64,000 nt of DNA from Pelomonas sp047654785 (GCF_047654785.1 NZ_JASGKQ010000002.1:310001-374000), one strand, 5' to 3'. Positions 1 to 8,678 are shown, numbered from the stretch's first letter. Notes: generated by a model not told the origin, from the sequence alone. A program made the numbers and translations.

Positions 1-162
1 GACCGGCTAGCACATCCATAGGCCAAAGCGCCACAAGCGCACACCCTCGCCAGCGGGTCACTTGCGCGCGCCGCCCGCGTTGCGCAAGATGGCCTCCAGG
101 TTCTACGCATCGGGTGCAGTCGCGGCCCGCGTCCGCACCCGGCAACAGACGGAGGTGTGGAC

Positions 163-2085
163 ATGGACGTCATCAGCCAGTTCGCCGCGCGCTACGAGCG
201 CGGCCGCGTCGAGGAACTCTCGCTGGAGGACTACCTCGCCGAGTGCAAGCGCAACCCGCTGGCCTACGCCTCGGCCGCCGAGCGCATGCTGCAGGCCATC
301 GGCGAGCCGCAGATGCTGGACACGCGCAACGACCCGCGGCTGTCGCGCCTCTTTGCGAACAAGACGATCAAGATCTACCCGGCCTTCGCCGAGTTCTACG
401 GGCTCGAAGAGGCCATCGAGCAGGTCGTCAGCTACTTCCGCCACGCGGCGCAGGGGCTGGAGGAGAAGAAGCAGATCCTCTACCTGCTCGGCCCCGTCGG
501 CGGCGGCAAGAGCAGCATCGCCGAGCGGCTCAAGCAGCTGATGGAGCGCGTGCCCTTCTACGCGCTGGCCGGCTCGCCGGTGAACGAATCGCCGCTGGGC
601 CTGTTCGACCCCATCGAGGACGGCCCGCTGCTGGAGCGCGACTACGGCATCCCGCGCCGCTACCTGAACCGCATCCTGTCGCCCTGGGCCGTCAAGCGGC
701 TGGACGAGTTCGGCGGCGACATCCGCAAGTTCAAGGTCGTCAAGCGCCATCCGAGCGTGCTCAAGCAGATCGGCGTCTCCAAGACCGAGCCGGGCGACGA
801 GAACAACCAGGACATCTCCAGCCTGGTCGGCAAGGTGGACATCCGCAAGCTCGAAACCTATGCGCAGGACGATCCCGACGCCTACAGCTACAGCGGCGGC
901 CTGTGCCTCGCGAACCAGGGCCTGCTGGAGTTCGTCGAGATGTTCAAGGCGCCGATCAAGGTGCTGCACCCGCTGCTGACGGCCACGCAGGAGGGCAACT
1001 ACAAGGGCACCGAGGGCTTCGGCGCGATCCCCTTCGACGGCATCGTGCTCGCGCACAGCAACGAGAGCGAGTGGAAGACCTTCCGCAACAACAAGAACAA
1101 CGAGGCCTTCCTCGACCGCGTCTACATCGTCAAGGTGCCCTACTGCCTGCGCGTCAGCGAGGAGGTCAAGATCTACGAGAAGCTGATCCGCGGCTCGTCG
1201 CTGGCCGAGGCCAAGTGCGCGCCGGGCACGCTGAAGATGATGAGCCAGTTCGCGGTGCTGACCCGGCTGAAGGAGCCCGAGAACTCGTCGCTGTATTCCA
1301 AGATGCAGATCTACGACGGCGAGAACCTGAAGGACACCGACCCGCGCGCCAAGAGCTACCAGGAGTACCGCGACTACGCCGGCGTCGATGAGGGCATGAG
1401 CGGCATCAGCACGCGCTTCGCGTACAAGATTTTGTCCAAGGTCTTCAACTTCGACCCGGCAGAAGTGGCCGCCAACCCGGTGCACCTGATGTACGTGCTG
1501 GAGCAGCAGATCGAGCGCGAGCAGTTCCCGAAGGAGCTGGAGGAGAAATACGTCGGCTTCATCAAGGAGCAGCTGTCGCCGCGCTACGCCGAGTTCATCG
1601 GCAAGGAGATCCAGACCGCCTACCTGGAGAGCTATTCCGAATACGGTCAGAACATCTTCGACCGCTACGTGACCTATGCGGACTACTGGATCCAGGACCA
1701 GGAATACCGCGACACCGACACCGGCGAGGTCTTCGACCGCAGCGCGCTGAACGCCGAGCTGGAGAAGATCGAGAAGCCGGCCGGCATCAGCAACCCCAAG
1801 GACTTCCGCAACGAGATCGTCAACTTCGTGCTGCGCGCGCGCGCCAACAACGCCGGCAAGAACCCGCTGTGGACCAGCTACGAGAAGCTGCGCACCGTCA
1901 TCGAGAAGAAGATGTTCTCCAACACCGAGGAGTTGCTGCCGGTCATCAGCTTCAACGCCAAGGCCAGCGCCGAGGACGCGAAGAAGCACGAGAACTTCGT
2001 GCAGCGCATGGTGGACAAGGGCTACACGGCCAAGCAGGTGCGGCTGCTGTGCGAGTGGTATCTGCGCGTGAGGAAGAGCAGCTAA
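163..2085 (+). CDS. prkA: PrkA family serine protein kinase
   Basis: PrkA (YeaG) is an AAA+-type serine/threonine kinase of stress and starvation responses. It normally works with YeaH and SpoVR, which follow directly here. The 640-residue product matches the usual family length. The N-terminal AAA domain carries a Walker A loop GPVGGGKS at about residues 110-117, and the C-terminal half is the PrkA kinase-like domain. The ATG at 163 is preferred over an in-frame GTG at 157 because GGAGG at 151-155 is well spaced from it. yeaH starts 15 bases after the stop, so these genes form an operon. In E. coli the equivalent yeaGH operon responds to sigma-S and nitrogen limitation; no clear sigma-54 promoter is visible in the 162 bases upstream. 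Confidence 0.95.
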   Translation: MDVISQFAARYERGRVEELSLEDYLAECKRNPLAYASAAERMLQAIGEPQMLDTRNDPRLSRLFANKTIKIYPAFAEFYGLEEAIEQVVSYFRHAAQGLEEKKQILYLLGPVGGGKSSIAERLKQLMERVPFYALAGSPVNESPLGLFDPIEDGPLLERDYGIPRRYLNRILSPWAVKRLDEFGGDIRKFKVVKRHPSVLKQIGVSKTEPGDENNQDISSLVGKVDIRKLETYAQDDPDAYSYSGGLCLANQGLLEFVEMFKAPIKVLHPLLTATQEGNYKGTEGFGAIPFDGIVLAHSNESEWKTFRNNKNNEAFLDRVYIVKVPYCLRVSEEVKIYEKLIRGSSLAEAKCAPGTLKMMSQFAVLTRLKEPENSSLYSKMQIYDGENLKDTDPRAKSYQEYRDYAGVDEGMSGISTRFAYKILSKVFNFDPAEVAANPVHLMYVLEQQIEREQFPKELEEKYVGFIKEQLSPRYAEFIGKEIQTAYLESYSEYGQNIFDRYVTYADYWIQDQEYRDTDTGEVFDRSALNAELEKIEKPAGISNPKDFRNEIVNFVLRARANNAGKNPLWTSYEKLRTVIEKKMFSNTEELLPVISFNAKASAEDAKKHENFVQRMVDKGYTAKQVRLLCEWYLRVRKSS

Positions 2086-2100
2086 GAAGGCGGGGGTTCG

Positions 2101-3393
2101 ATGTCGCTGCAACAGATCATCGACCGCCGGCTGTCGGGCAGGAACAAGTCCATCGGCAACCGCGAGCGCTTCCTGCGCCGGCACAAGGAGCAGATCCGCG
2201 AGGCCGTCAAGCGCGCGGTGGACGGGCGCGGCATCCGCGACATCGAGCGCGGCGACGAGGTGCGCATCCCGAAGAAGGACTTGAGCGAACCCGTCTTCGG
2301 CCATGGCGACGGCGGCATCCGCGAGGACGTGCGGCCGGGCAACCAGGAGTACGTCAAGGGCGACCGCATGCCCAAGCCGCAGGGCGGGCAGGGTGGCGGC
2401 GCGGGCGGCGGCCAGGCCAGCGATGCCGGCGAGGGCGAGGACGACTTCGTCTTCCACCTGACCAAGGAAGAGTTCATGCAGGTCTTCTTCGACGACCTGG
2501 CCCTGCCCAACCTCGCGCGCACGACGCTGGCCGACACGCCGGAGTGGCAGTCGCGCCGCGCCGGCTTCACGTCCGACGGCACGCCGACCAACCTGCACGT
2601 CGTCCGCTCGATGCGCGGTGCCCTGGGCCGCCGCATCGCGCTGGGCATGGACAAGCGCCGCGAGCTGCACGAGCTGGAAGCGCGCGAGCAGGAGCTGCTG
2701 AAGGAGGACCGCCCGCAAGATTCCAATGAATGGCCGTGCCTGCTCGCCGAAACCCGCGAACGCATCCGCGAGCTGAAGGCGCGCCTGGCCGCCATCCCCT
2801 TCCTCGACCCCCTCGACCTGCGCTTCCGCTCGCGCATCCGCGTGCCGGTGCCGACGACCCGCGCCGTCATGTTCTGCCTGATGGACGTGTCCGGCTCGAT
2901 GGACGAGGCGCGCAAGGACCTGGCCAAGCGCTTCTTCATCCTGCTCTACCTGTTCCTGACGAGGCACTACGAGAAGATCGACGTCGTCTTCATCCGCCAC
3001 CACACGCAGGCGCAGGAGGTGGACGAGCAGGAGTTCTTCCACGCCACCGAGACCGGCGGCACCGTCGTCTCGTCGGCGCTGGTGCTGATGGAGCAGATCA
3101 TCCGCGAGCGCTACCCGCCCGCCGACTGGAACATCTACGGCGCCCAGGCCAGCGACGGCGACAACTGGCACCACGACAGCAGCCGCTGCCGCGAGCTGCT
3201 GGCGGACAAGATCCTGCCGCTGTGCCGCTACTTCGCCTACGTGCAGGTGGCCGAGCCCGAGCAGAACCTGTGGGAGGAATACGAGACGCTCGCCGGGGAC
3301 GCGCCCCACTTCGCGATGCGCAAGGCCGTCGAGGCCGCGCAGATCTACCCCGTGTTCCGCGAGCTGTTCAAGAAGGAAGGGACGCATCCATGA
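2101..3393 (+). CDS. yeaH: YeaH/YhbH family protein (DUF444)
   Basis: This 430-residue protein is the second member of the conserved PrkA-YeaH-SpoVR module. The N-terminus is charged (RRLSGRNKSIGNRERFLRRH), followed by a Gly-rich linker near residues 93-115. A C-terminal von Willebrand A-like domain has a DVSGS MIDAS-type motif at about residues 262-266. Its biochemical role is not established; partnership with the PrkA kinase is inferred from conserved co-occurrence. The stop codon overlaps the spoVR start as ATGA, which suggests translational coupling. Confidence 0.93.
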   Translation: MSLQQIIDRRLSGRNKSIGNRERFLRRHKEQIREAVKRAVDGRGIRDIERGDEVRIPKKDLSEPVFGHGDGGIREDVRPGNQEYVKGDRMPKPQGGQGGGAGGGQASDAGEGEDDFVFHLTKEEFMQVFFDDLALPNLARTTLADTPEWQSRRAGFTSDGTPTNLHVVRSMRGALGRRIALGMDKRRELHELEAREQELLKEDRPQDSNEWPCLLAETRERIRELKARLAAIPFLDPLDLRFRSRIRVPVPTTRAVMFCLMDVSGSMDEARKDLAKRFFILLYLFLTRHYEKIDVVFIRHHTQAQEVDEQEFFHATETGGTVVSSALVLMEQIIRERYPPADWNIYGAQASDGDNWHHDSSRCRELLADKILPLCRYFAYVQVAEPEQNLWEEYETLAGDAPHFAMRKAVEAAQIYPVFRELFKKEGTHP

Positions 3394-6218
3394 GCACGCG
3401 AGAGGACCGCCGCCACCCCGAGCGCCCCGCCGTGCCGCCGCGCGGCATGCCCGAGCGCCGCCAGCGCCAGCCGCTGCGCCGGATGCTGCCGCTGGCGCAG
3501 CGCCCCGGCCGGCCGCTGCCCTCGCCCAACGACTGGAGCTTCGAGCTGATCGAGGACTACCACGCCGCCATCCGGCAGACCGCCGAGCGCTTCGGCCTGG
3601 ACACCTACGCCAACCAGCTCGAAGTCATCACCGCCGAGCAGATGATGGACGCCTACGCCTCGGTCGGCATGCCGGTGAACTACCGGCACTGGAGCTTCGG
3701 CAAGGAGTTCATCGCCACCGAGCGCCACTACCGGCGCGGCCAGATGGGCCTGGCCTACGAGATCGTCATCAACGCCGACCCCTGCATCGCCTACCTGATG
3801 GAGGAGAACACGCTGGCCATGCAGGCCCTGGTCATCGCCCATGCCTGCTACGGGCACAACTCCTTCTTCAAGGGCAACTACCTGTTCCGCATGTGGACGG
3901 ACGCGTCGTCCATCATCGACTACCTCGTCTACGCGAAGAACTACGTCGCCGACTGCGAGGAGCGCCACGGCCTGGACGCCGTCGAGGCGCTGCTCGACTC
4001 CTGCCACGCGCTGATGAACCACGGCGTGGACCGCTACCGCCGCCCGGCCAAGCTGTCGCTGGCCGAGGAGCGCGCGCGCCAGAAGGAGCGCGAGCAGCAC
4101 GCGCAGTCGCAGGTCAACGACCTCTGGCGCACGCTGCCCCGCAGGCCCGACCGCCCCGACGAGGCGGCCGAGAGCCGCCGCTTCCCCGAGGAGCCGCAGG
4201 AGAACCTGCTGTACTTCATCGAGAAGAACGCGCCGCTGCTGGAGCCCTGGCAGCGCGAGGTCGTGCGCATCGTGCGCAAGATCGCGCAGTACTTCTACCC
4301 GCAGCGCCAGACCCAGGTCATGAACGAAGGCTGGGCCTGCGTCACCGGCGACACGCTGATCGTCACCGACGCCGGCCTGATGCCGGCGCAGGATCTGGTG
4401 GACAGCCAGTTCGACGGCCGCGTGGAGGACGGCAACCGCGTCGTCAACTGGTTCAGCCACCCGAACAAGCCGCGCGTGCGCCTGACCACCCGCCACGGCT
4501 ATGTGCTGCATGGCGGCGCCGACCACAAGATCCTGGTCGGCGGCCAGTGGGTCGAGCTGCGCTCGCTGCGGGTCGGCGACCGGGTCGAGATCCGGCGCGG
4601 GCAGGGCGTGTTCGCCACCGAGCCCGCGCGCATCGACTACGACACCGCCTCGCGTCCCCGCCTGGCAGCGGTCTGCGACCGGCACCAGGTGTCGCCGCAC
4701 ACCTTCCTGAAATGGCAGTCCGGCCACCGCCAGCTGCGCGTCGGCGCCGAGATGGCTGCCCGGCTGCAGGCCTGCCTGCTGGACTGGCAGGCCATCAAGG
4801 CCGATGCCTCCCTCCCGCTCACGCTGCAGGGTGCGGACGACCTGCCCCGCCGCCCGGCCACCCTCGACGCCGACCTGGCCGAAGTGCTGGGCCAGTTGAT
4901 CGGCGACGGCTTCGTCGAGACCTCGCATTCCGGCCGCATCAACCTCACCTCGCAGGACGCGGAACTGCTGGACTTCTTCGAGGCCACGATGCTGGCGCAG
5001 TTCGGCCTCCGCGCCCGCCGCCGGCCCGACCGCAACCACTTCAACAGCACCGTGCACAGCGCCGCGCTGGCCCGCGTGCTGGTGAGCCACTTCGAGTTCG
5101 CGCAAGGCCCGGGCGCGGCCGGCCGCAAGACCGTGCCACCGCCCGTGCTGCGCTCGCCCGAGGCGGTGGTGTGCGCCTTCCTGCGCGGCCACTTCGACAC
5201 CGACGGCTGCGTCTCTCAGCAGGATCGCCAGATCATCCTGGTCAGCAAGAGCCTGGCCCTGCTGCGCACCGAGCAGTTGCTGCTGCTCAACCTGGGCATC
5301 GTCTGCTCCATCCGGCCCCAGCGCGACGGCACCCACCGCCTGGTCATCACCGGCTCCGACCTGGAGCGCTACGACAGCGCCATCGGCTTCCGGCTCACGG
5401 CCAAGCGCCAGGCATTGCGGGCCGTGCTGGCCGCCACCCGGTGCTTCATGGTCAAGCACGACATGACCACCATCGAGCGGGTGGAACTGGACGAAGGCCC
5501 GGTGGTGGACTTCAGCGTCGAGAACTCCCACGCCTACAAGGCCTCCTGCTTCATCAACCACAACTGCTTCTGGCACCACACGCTGCTGAACCAGATGTAC
5601 GACGACGGCTACCTGTCGGACGGCATGATGATCGAGTGGCTCAAGTCCCACACCAACGTCATCCACCAGCACCCGGGCGCACCGCTCAACCCCTATGCAC
5701 TGGGCTTCGCGATGTACACCGACCTCAAGCGCATCTGCGAGCAGCCCACCGCCGAGGACCGCGACTGGTTCCCCGACATCGCCGGCAGCGACTGGCTGCC
5801 GACGCTGGACCACGCGATGCGCAACTTCAAGGACGAGAGCTTCATCGGCCAGTTCCTGAGCCCGAAAGTCATGCGCGACTTCCGCCTCTTCGCCGTGCTC
5901 GACGACGAGAGCAAGAGCGACTACGAGATCTCCGCGATCCACGACGAGGCCGGCTACCGCCACCTGCGCCAGGCGCTGTCCCGCCAGTACGACCTCTCCG
6001 CGCGCGAGCCCGACATCCAGGTCTGGAACGTCAACCTGCGCGGCGACCGCTCGCTGACGCTGCGCCACCAGCAGCACCAGAACCGCCCGCTGCACGACAG
6101 CGCGCAGGAGGTGCTCAAGCACGTCGGCCGGCTGTGGGGCTTCGCGGTCAACCTGGAGAGCGTCAACGGCCGCGGCGACGTGACGCGGCGCTGGAACGTG
6201 CCGGCGCAGCCGGGTTGA
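3390..6218 (+). CDS. spoVR: SpoVR family protein interrupted by an intein
   Basis: The precursor is 942 residues, while SpoVR (E. coli YcgB) is about 510. The excess is an in-frame 409-residue intein at 4338-5564. The exteins join to a 533-residue SpoVR. The N-extein (residues 1-316) carries the conserved HACYGHNSFFKGN stretch and ends in MNEGWA. The C-extein starts CFWHHTLLNQMYDDGY, so splicing restores the family signature NEGWACFWHH. SpoVR function is unresolved; it co-occurs with PrkA and YeaH in stationary-phase stress. The ATG at 3390 overlaps the yeaH stop by 4 bases and follows a purine-rich AAGGAAGGG. There is no frameshift or stop, so the gene looks functional if the intein splices. 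Confidence 0.95.
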   Translation: MSTREDRRHPERPAVPPRGMPERRQRQPLRRMLPLAQRPGRPLPSPNDWSFELIEDYHAAIRQTAERFGLDTYANQLEVITAEQMMDAYASVGMPVNYRHWSFGKEFIATERHYRRGQMGLAYEIVINADPCIAYLMEENTLAMQALVIAHACYGHNSFFKGNYLFRMWTDASSIIDYLVYAKNYVADCEERHGLDAVEALLDSCHALMNHGVDRYRRPAKLSLAEERARQKEREQHAQSQVNDLWRTLPRRPDRPDEAAESRRFPEEPQENLLYFIEKNAPLLEPWQREVVRIVRKIAQYFYPQRQTQVMNEGWACVTGDTLIVTDAGLMPAQDLVDSQFDGRVEDGNRVVNWFSHPNKPRVRLTTRHGYVLHGGADHKILVGGQWVELRSLRVGDRVEIRRGQGVFATEPARIDYDTASRPRLAAVCDRHQVSPHTFLKWQSGHRQLRVGAEMAARLQACLLDWQAIKADASLPLTLQGADDLPRRPATLDADLAEVLGQLIGDGFVETSHSGRINLTSQDAELLDFFEATMLAQFGLRARRRPDRNHFNSTVHSAALARVLVSHFEFAQGPGAAGRKTVPPPVLRSPEAVVCAFLRGHFDTDGCVSQQDRQIILVSKSLALLRTEQLLLLNLGIVCSIRPQRDGTHRLVITGSDLERYDSAIGFRLTAKRQALRAVLAATRCFMVKHDMTTIERVELDEGPVVDFSVENSHAYKASCFINHNCFWHHTLLNQMYDDGYLSDGMMIEWLKSHTNVIHQHPGAPLNPYALGFAMYTDLKRICEQPTAEDRDWFPDIAGSDWLPTLDHAMRNFKDESFIGQFLSPKVMRDFRLFAVLDDESKSDYEISAIHDEAGYRHLRQALSRQYDLSAREPDIQVWNVNLRGDRSLTLRHQQHQNRPLHDSAQEVLKHVGRLWGFAVNLESVNGRGDVTRRWNVPAQPG
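4338..5564 (+). mobile_element. LAGLIDADG intein inserted in spoVR
   Basis: This in-frame segment has all the hallmarks of a class 1 intein. It begins with Cys1 (CVTGDTLIVTDAG, block A). It has a block B-like GGADHKILVGG and a block F/G end VVDFSVENSHAYKASCFINHN, followed by Cys+1 of the host. Two LAGLIDADG dodecapeptides are present, LGQLIGDGFVE and FLRGHFDTDGCV, each keeping an acidic catalytic residue, so the homing endonuclease may be active. Between the splicing domain and the endonuclease lies a helix-turn-helix-like stretch (RLAAVCDRHQVSPHTFLKWQ). Base composition matches the host by eye. The termini are precise: codon TGC 4338-4340 to AAC 5562-5564. Confidence 0.93.
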
Positions 6219-6224
6219 CCGGCA

Positions 6225-6671
6225 TCAGTGCGCCTGGGGTGCCAGCAGCGTGAACCGGCCCCGCCCCAGCAGCTTCCTGAAATCCCGATCGAAGCTGACG
6301 AGGTGCTCCCCCGTCTGCTCCACGGCTGCAACCAGCCAGGCGTCGGGCAAGTCGTTGCCGCTCAGCGCCTTTGCCAGGCACAGCCGCTTCAGCAGCGGCC
6401 ACTCCGGGCCGAGCTGAGCCAACTGCACGCCGGGCACGGCCAGCAGCGCTTCGACGAAGGCCACGGCATCGGCCGTCGGCGTCGGCACCACGAAGATCCT
6501 GGGGCTGGTCACCAGCCGCAGCAGGCTGGCCAGCACCATCGGCATCACCGTGAACGCCGCGCCGCCCTGCGCGGTGGCAGCCAGCGCGCCTTCGAGCCAG
6601 TCGCGCGCCACGGCGTGGTGCGGATGGTCCGCACGCGAAGCCGCCACCAACACGTTCACGTCAGGCGTCAT
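6225..6671 (-). CDS. vapC: PIN-domain toxin, VapC family
   Basis: This 148-residue PIN-domain protein is the predicted ribonuclease toxin of a type II toxin-antitoxin pair. Acidic active-site residues are visible at DVNVLVAA (N-terminus), NDLPDAWL and SFDRDF near the C-terminus, the usual arrangement of four carboxylates binding Mg2+. The ATG at 6671 overlaps the end of the upstream antitoxin gene by 11 bases, so the two are translationally coupled. A longer open frame upstream of this start is out-of-frame antitoxin sequence and was not used. The RNA target cannot be told from sequence. Confidence 0.88.
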   Translation of the reverse strand: MTPDVNVLVAASRADHPHHAVARDWLEGALAATAQGGAAFTVMPMVLASLLRLVTSPRIFVVPTPTADAVAFVEALLAVPGVQLAQLGPEWPLLKRLCLAKALSGNDLPDAWLVAAVEQTGEHLVSFDRDFRKLLGRGRFTLLAPQAH

Positions 6672-6903
6672 CGCCCAGGGCCTCCAGCAAGGCCTTGTTG
6701 CACTTCGGGTCCACCCCGGCCACCAGGCCGCCGTTGCCGAACACCGGCAGGCGCACCCGGCCACCAGCCGGCTGGGCCGCCCGCGCACGCAGCCGCAACT
6801 GCAGCCCCTCCTCGATCAGCCGGGTCAGGCTGGTGCGCTGTTGCGCAGCCAGGGCCTTGGCATCCGCCAGCAGTTGGTCGTTCAGGTCGAGGGTGGTTTT
6901 CAT
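6661..6903 (-). CDS. vapB: VapB-like ribbon-helix-helix antitoxin
   Basis: The 80-residue protein begins MKTTLDLNDQLLADAKALAA, a typical ribbon-helix-helix DNA-binding N-terminus. Its C-terminal tail would neutralise the PIN toxin. It lies first in the operon, as usual for vapBC, and overlaps the toxin start. An AT-rich imperfect palindrome just upstream (6913-6928) is the probable autoregulatory operator. Confidence 0.85.
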   Translation of the reverse strand: MKTTLDLNDQLLADAKALAAQQRTSLTRLIEEGLQLRLRARAAQPAGGRVRLPVFGNGGLVAGVDPKCNKALLEALGDDA

Positions 6904-6912
6904 GCCATGAAT

Positions 6913-6928
6913 ATACAGATTTCTGCAT
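6913..6928. promoter_or_regulatory. Probable vapBC operator palindrome
   Basis: ATACAG-ATTT-CTGCAT is an inverted repeat with one mismatched pair, 10 bases upstream of the vapB start. It lies in an unusually AT-rich patch for this genome. VapB antitoxins normally bind such palindromes in their own promoter. The assignment is by position and symmetry only. Confidence 0.5.
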
Positions 6929-6974
6929 CAATGACCCCTCCTGCCTGCGGCCGCACTGCGGCTGCATCCGGACT

Positions 6975-8363
6975 TCAGCCGCTGAAGACCTTGCCCGGAT
7001 TCAGGATGCCCAGCGGGTCCCATGCCTGCTTGATGGCGCGCATCGCGGCCACGGCCTCGTCGCCCGCCTCGTCCACCAGGAAGCGCTGCTTGTGCAGGCC
7101 GATGCCGTGCTCGCCGGTGCAGGTGCCGTCCAGCGCGATCGCGCGCGCCGCCATCTGCGCGCTGAGCCGCTCGGCCGTTTCCAGCTCCTCGGGCCGGCCG
7201 GGGTCGATCAGATAGGCCATGTGGAAATTGCCGTCGCCCACGTGGCCGACGATGAAATAGGGCAGGCCGGCGGCCTCCACCTCGGCAATGCTGGCCTCGA
7301 TGTTCTCGGCCAGCCGCGAGATCGGCACGCAGGTGTCCGTCGTCACCGCGCGGCAGCCGGGGCGCATCTGCAGGCCCGACAGGTAGGCATGATGGCGCGC
7401 GGTCCACAGCCGCGTGCGCGCCTCGGGCGTGGTGGCCCATTCGAAGGCCTCGCCGCCATGGTCGGCCGCCACCGCCTGCACCACGGCCGCTTGCTCGGCC
7501 ACGCCGGCCTCGCTGCCATGGAACTCCATCAGCAGCATGGGCGACTCCTTCAGCCCCAGCCTGTCGTGCGCATTGACCGCCCGGACGGCGTTCGTGTCCA
7601 GCAGCTCGCAGCGCGCGATCGGCACGCCGAGCTGGATGACCTGCATCGCCGTGCGCACCGCCGCGGCTATGCCGGGAAAGAAGCACACCGCCGCCGACAC
7701 CGCCTCGGGCAGCGGATGCACCTTGACCGTCAGCTCCGTGATGACGCCCAGCGTGCCCTCGCTGCCGACGACGAGGCGCGTCAGGTCGTAGCCCGCGCTG
7801 CTCTTCTTCGCGCGCGAGCCGCAGCGCACCACCTCGCCGTGGGCGTTGACGACGCGCAGCGCCAGCACGTTCTCGCGCATCGTGCCGTAGCGCACCGCGT
7901 TCGTGCCGCTGGCGCGCGTGGCCGCCATGCCGCCGAGGCTGGCGTCCGCGCCGGGGTCGATCGGGAAGAACAGGCCCTCGTGCTTCAGCGCCTCGTTCAG
8001 CTGCTTGCGCGTGACGCCGGGCTGCACGGTCACCGTCAAATCCTCGGCCGCCACGCGCACGATGGCATTCATGCGCGACAGATCCAGGCTGATGCCGCCC
8101 CGCACGGCCAGCAAATGTCCCTCCAGCGACGAGCCCGCGCCATAGGGGATCACCGGCACGCGGTGCCGCGCGCACAGCGCGACGACGCGCGCCACCTCGG
8201 CCTCGCGCTCGGCGAACACCACGGCCTGCGGCGGCGGTACGTCGAACACCGATTCATCCCGGCCATGCTGCTCGCGCACCGCCAGCGCGGTGGAGCAGCG
8301 CTCGCCGAACTCGGCCTGCAGGGCGGCAAGCAGGGCCTGCGGCAGCGGCGACATCGCGGACAT
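6975..8363 (-). CDS. FAD-binding oxidase (D-lactate dehydrogenase / GlcD type)
   Basis: This 462-residue flavoprotein belongs to the vanillyl-alcohol-oxidase/PCMH superfamily. It probably oxidises a 2-hydroxy acid such as D-lactate or glycolate. The N-terminal FAD domain has IPYGAGSSLEGH and the GVTRKQLNEAL and GTNAVRYGTMRENV blocks. The C-terminal cap has the metal-site motif HVGDGNFHMAY and the conserved CTGEHGIGLHKQ. The length fits the LDHD/GlcD group. The ATG at 8363 follows a strong AGGAGA. No GlcE or GlcF subunit gene is adjacent, which favours a single-subunit D-lactate dehydrogenase over a glycolate oxidase complex. Confidence 0.88.
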   Translation of the reverse strand: MSAMSPLPQALLAALQAEFGERCSTALAVREQHGRDESVFDVPPPQAVVFAEREAEVARVVALCARHRVPVIPYGAGSSLEGHLLAVRGGISLDLSRMNAIVRVAAEDLTVTVQPGVTRKQLNEALKHEGLFFPIDPGADASLGGMAATRASGTNAVRYGTMRENVLALRVVNAHGEVVRCGSRAKKSSAGYDLTRLVVGSEGTLGVITELTVKVHPLPEAVSAAVCFFPGIAAAVRTAMQVIQLGVPIARCELLDTNAVRAVNAHDRLGLKESPMLLMEFHGSEAGVAEQAAVVQAVAADHGGEAFEWATTPEARTRLWTARHHAYLSGLQMRPGCRAVTTDTCVPISRLAENIEASIAEVEAAGLPYFIVGHVGDGNFHMAYLIDPGRPEELETAERLSAQMAARAIALDGTCTGEHGIGLHKQRFLVDEAGDEAVAAMRAIKQAWDPLGILNPGKVFSG

Positions 8364-8374
8364 GAATGATTCTC

Positions 8375-8388
8375 CTGATCCAGATCAG
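8375..8388. promoter_or_regulatory. Palindrome CTGATC-CA-GATCAG upstream of the FAD oxidase
   Basis: This perfect inverted repeat lies 11 bases upstream of the oxidase start codon and overlaps its ribosome-binding region. It resembles an Fnr/Crp-family box (TTGAT-N4-ATCAA) with both outer T/A pairs changed. It could be a repressor operator or a chance palindrome. Confidence 0.3.
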
Positions 8389-8453
8389 CCGATTGTGTTG
8401 CAGCGCCCGCGCGGCGGTGCCAGCATGGGCGACGACCTTCCCGGAGCGACCTC

Positions 8454-8678
8454 ATGGACCTCACCTGGCTGCTGCTGATCCTCGCCGTCGCGCTGCTCGC
8501 GCTGGGCGCATTGCGTTTCGACGTGCTCCTGGCCCGCTGGCGCCAGTTCTTCGGCACGCCGCCCACGCCGCCCCGGCCGCCGGCGGGCAGCACCCCCGTG
8601 CCCGACCACCCCGGCGCCCATCCGCACGAGGCGCCGCCGCGCAAGCCCGGCTTCCACCGCAGCGGCCGCAGGCATTGA
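8454..8678 (+). CDS. Small single-pass membrane protein, unknown function
   Basis: The 74-residue product begins with a hydrophobic segment (LTWLLLILAVALLALGAL) that should span the inner membrane once. A Pro- and His-rich, basic tail follows. GGAG lies about 10 bases before the ATG. It is divergent from the FAD oxidase and 67 bases upstream of the adenosyltransferase gene, so it may lead that operon. No family was recognised. Confidence 0.6.
   Translation: MDLTWLLLILAVALLALGALRFDVLLARWRQFFGTPPTPPRPPAGSTPVPDHPGAHPHEAPPRKPGFHRSGRRH

Noticed and set aside
1..162. A gene fragment at the left edge
   Set aside because: No frame here shows a recognisable motif, and it ends in the prkA leader; nothing beyond the GGAGG ribosome-binding site can be supported.
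103..3387. A 1094-codon open frame on the strand opposite prkA and yeaH
   Set aside because: It is a mirror frame of high-GC coding DNA, with low-complexity Val/Leu/Ala/Arg protein and no family motifs, while the plus-strand genes are unmistakable.
2730..3389. An N-terminal extension of SpoVR
   Set aside because: The frame is open upstream but overlaps yeaH out of frame and is Arg/Pro-rich; the ATG at 3390 overlaps the yeaH stop as ATGA and follows a purine-rich site.
4338..5564. SpoVR as a broken gene with a random insertion
   Set aside because: The insert is in frame, stop-free, and has the exact terminal residues of an intein, so a splicing precursor explains it better.
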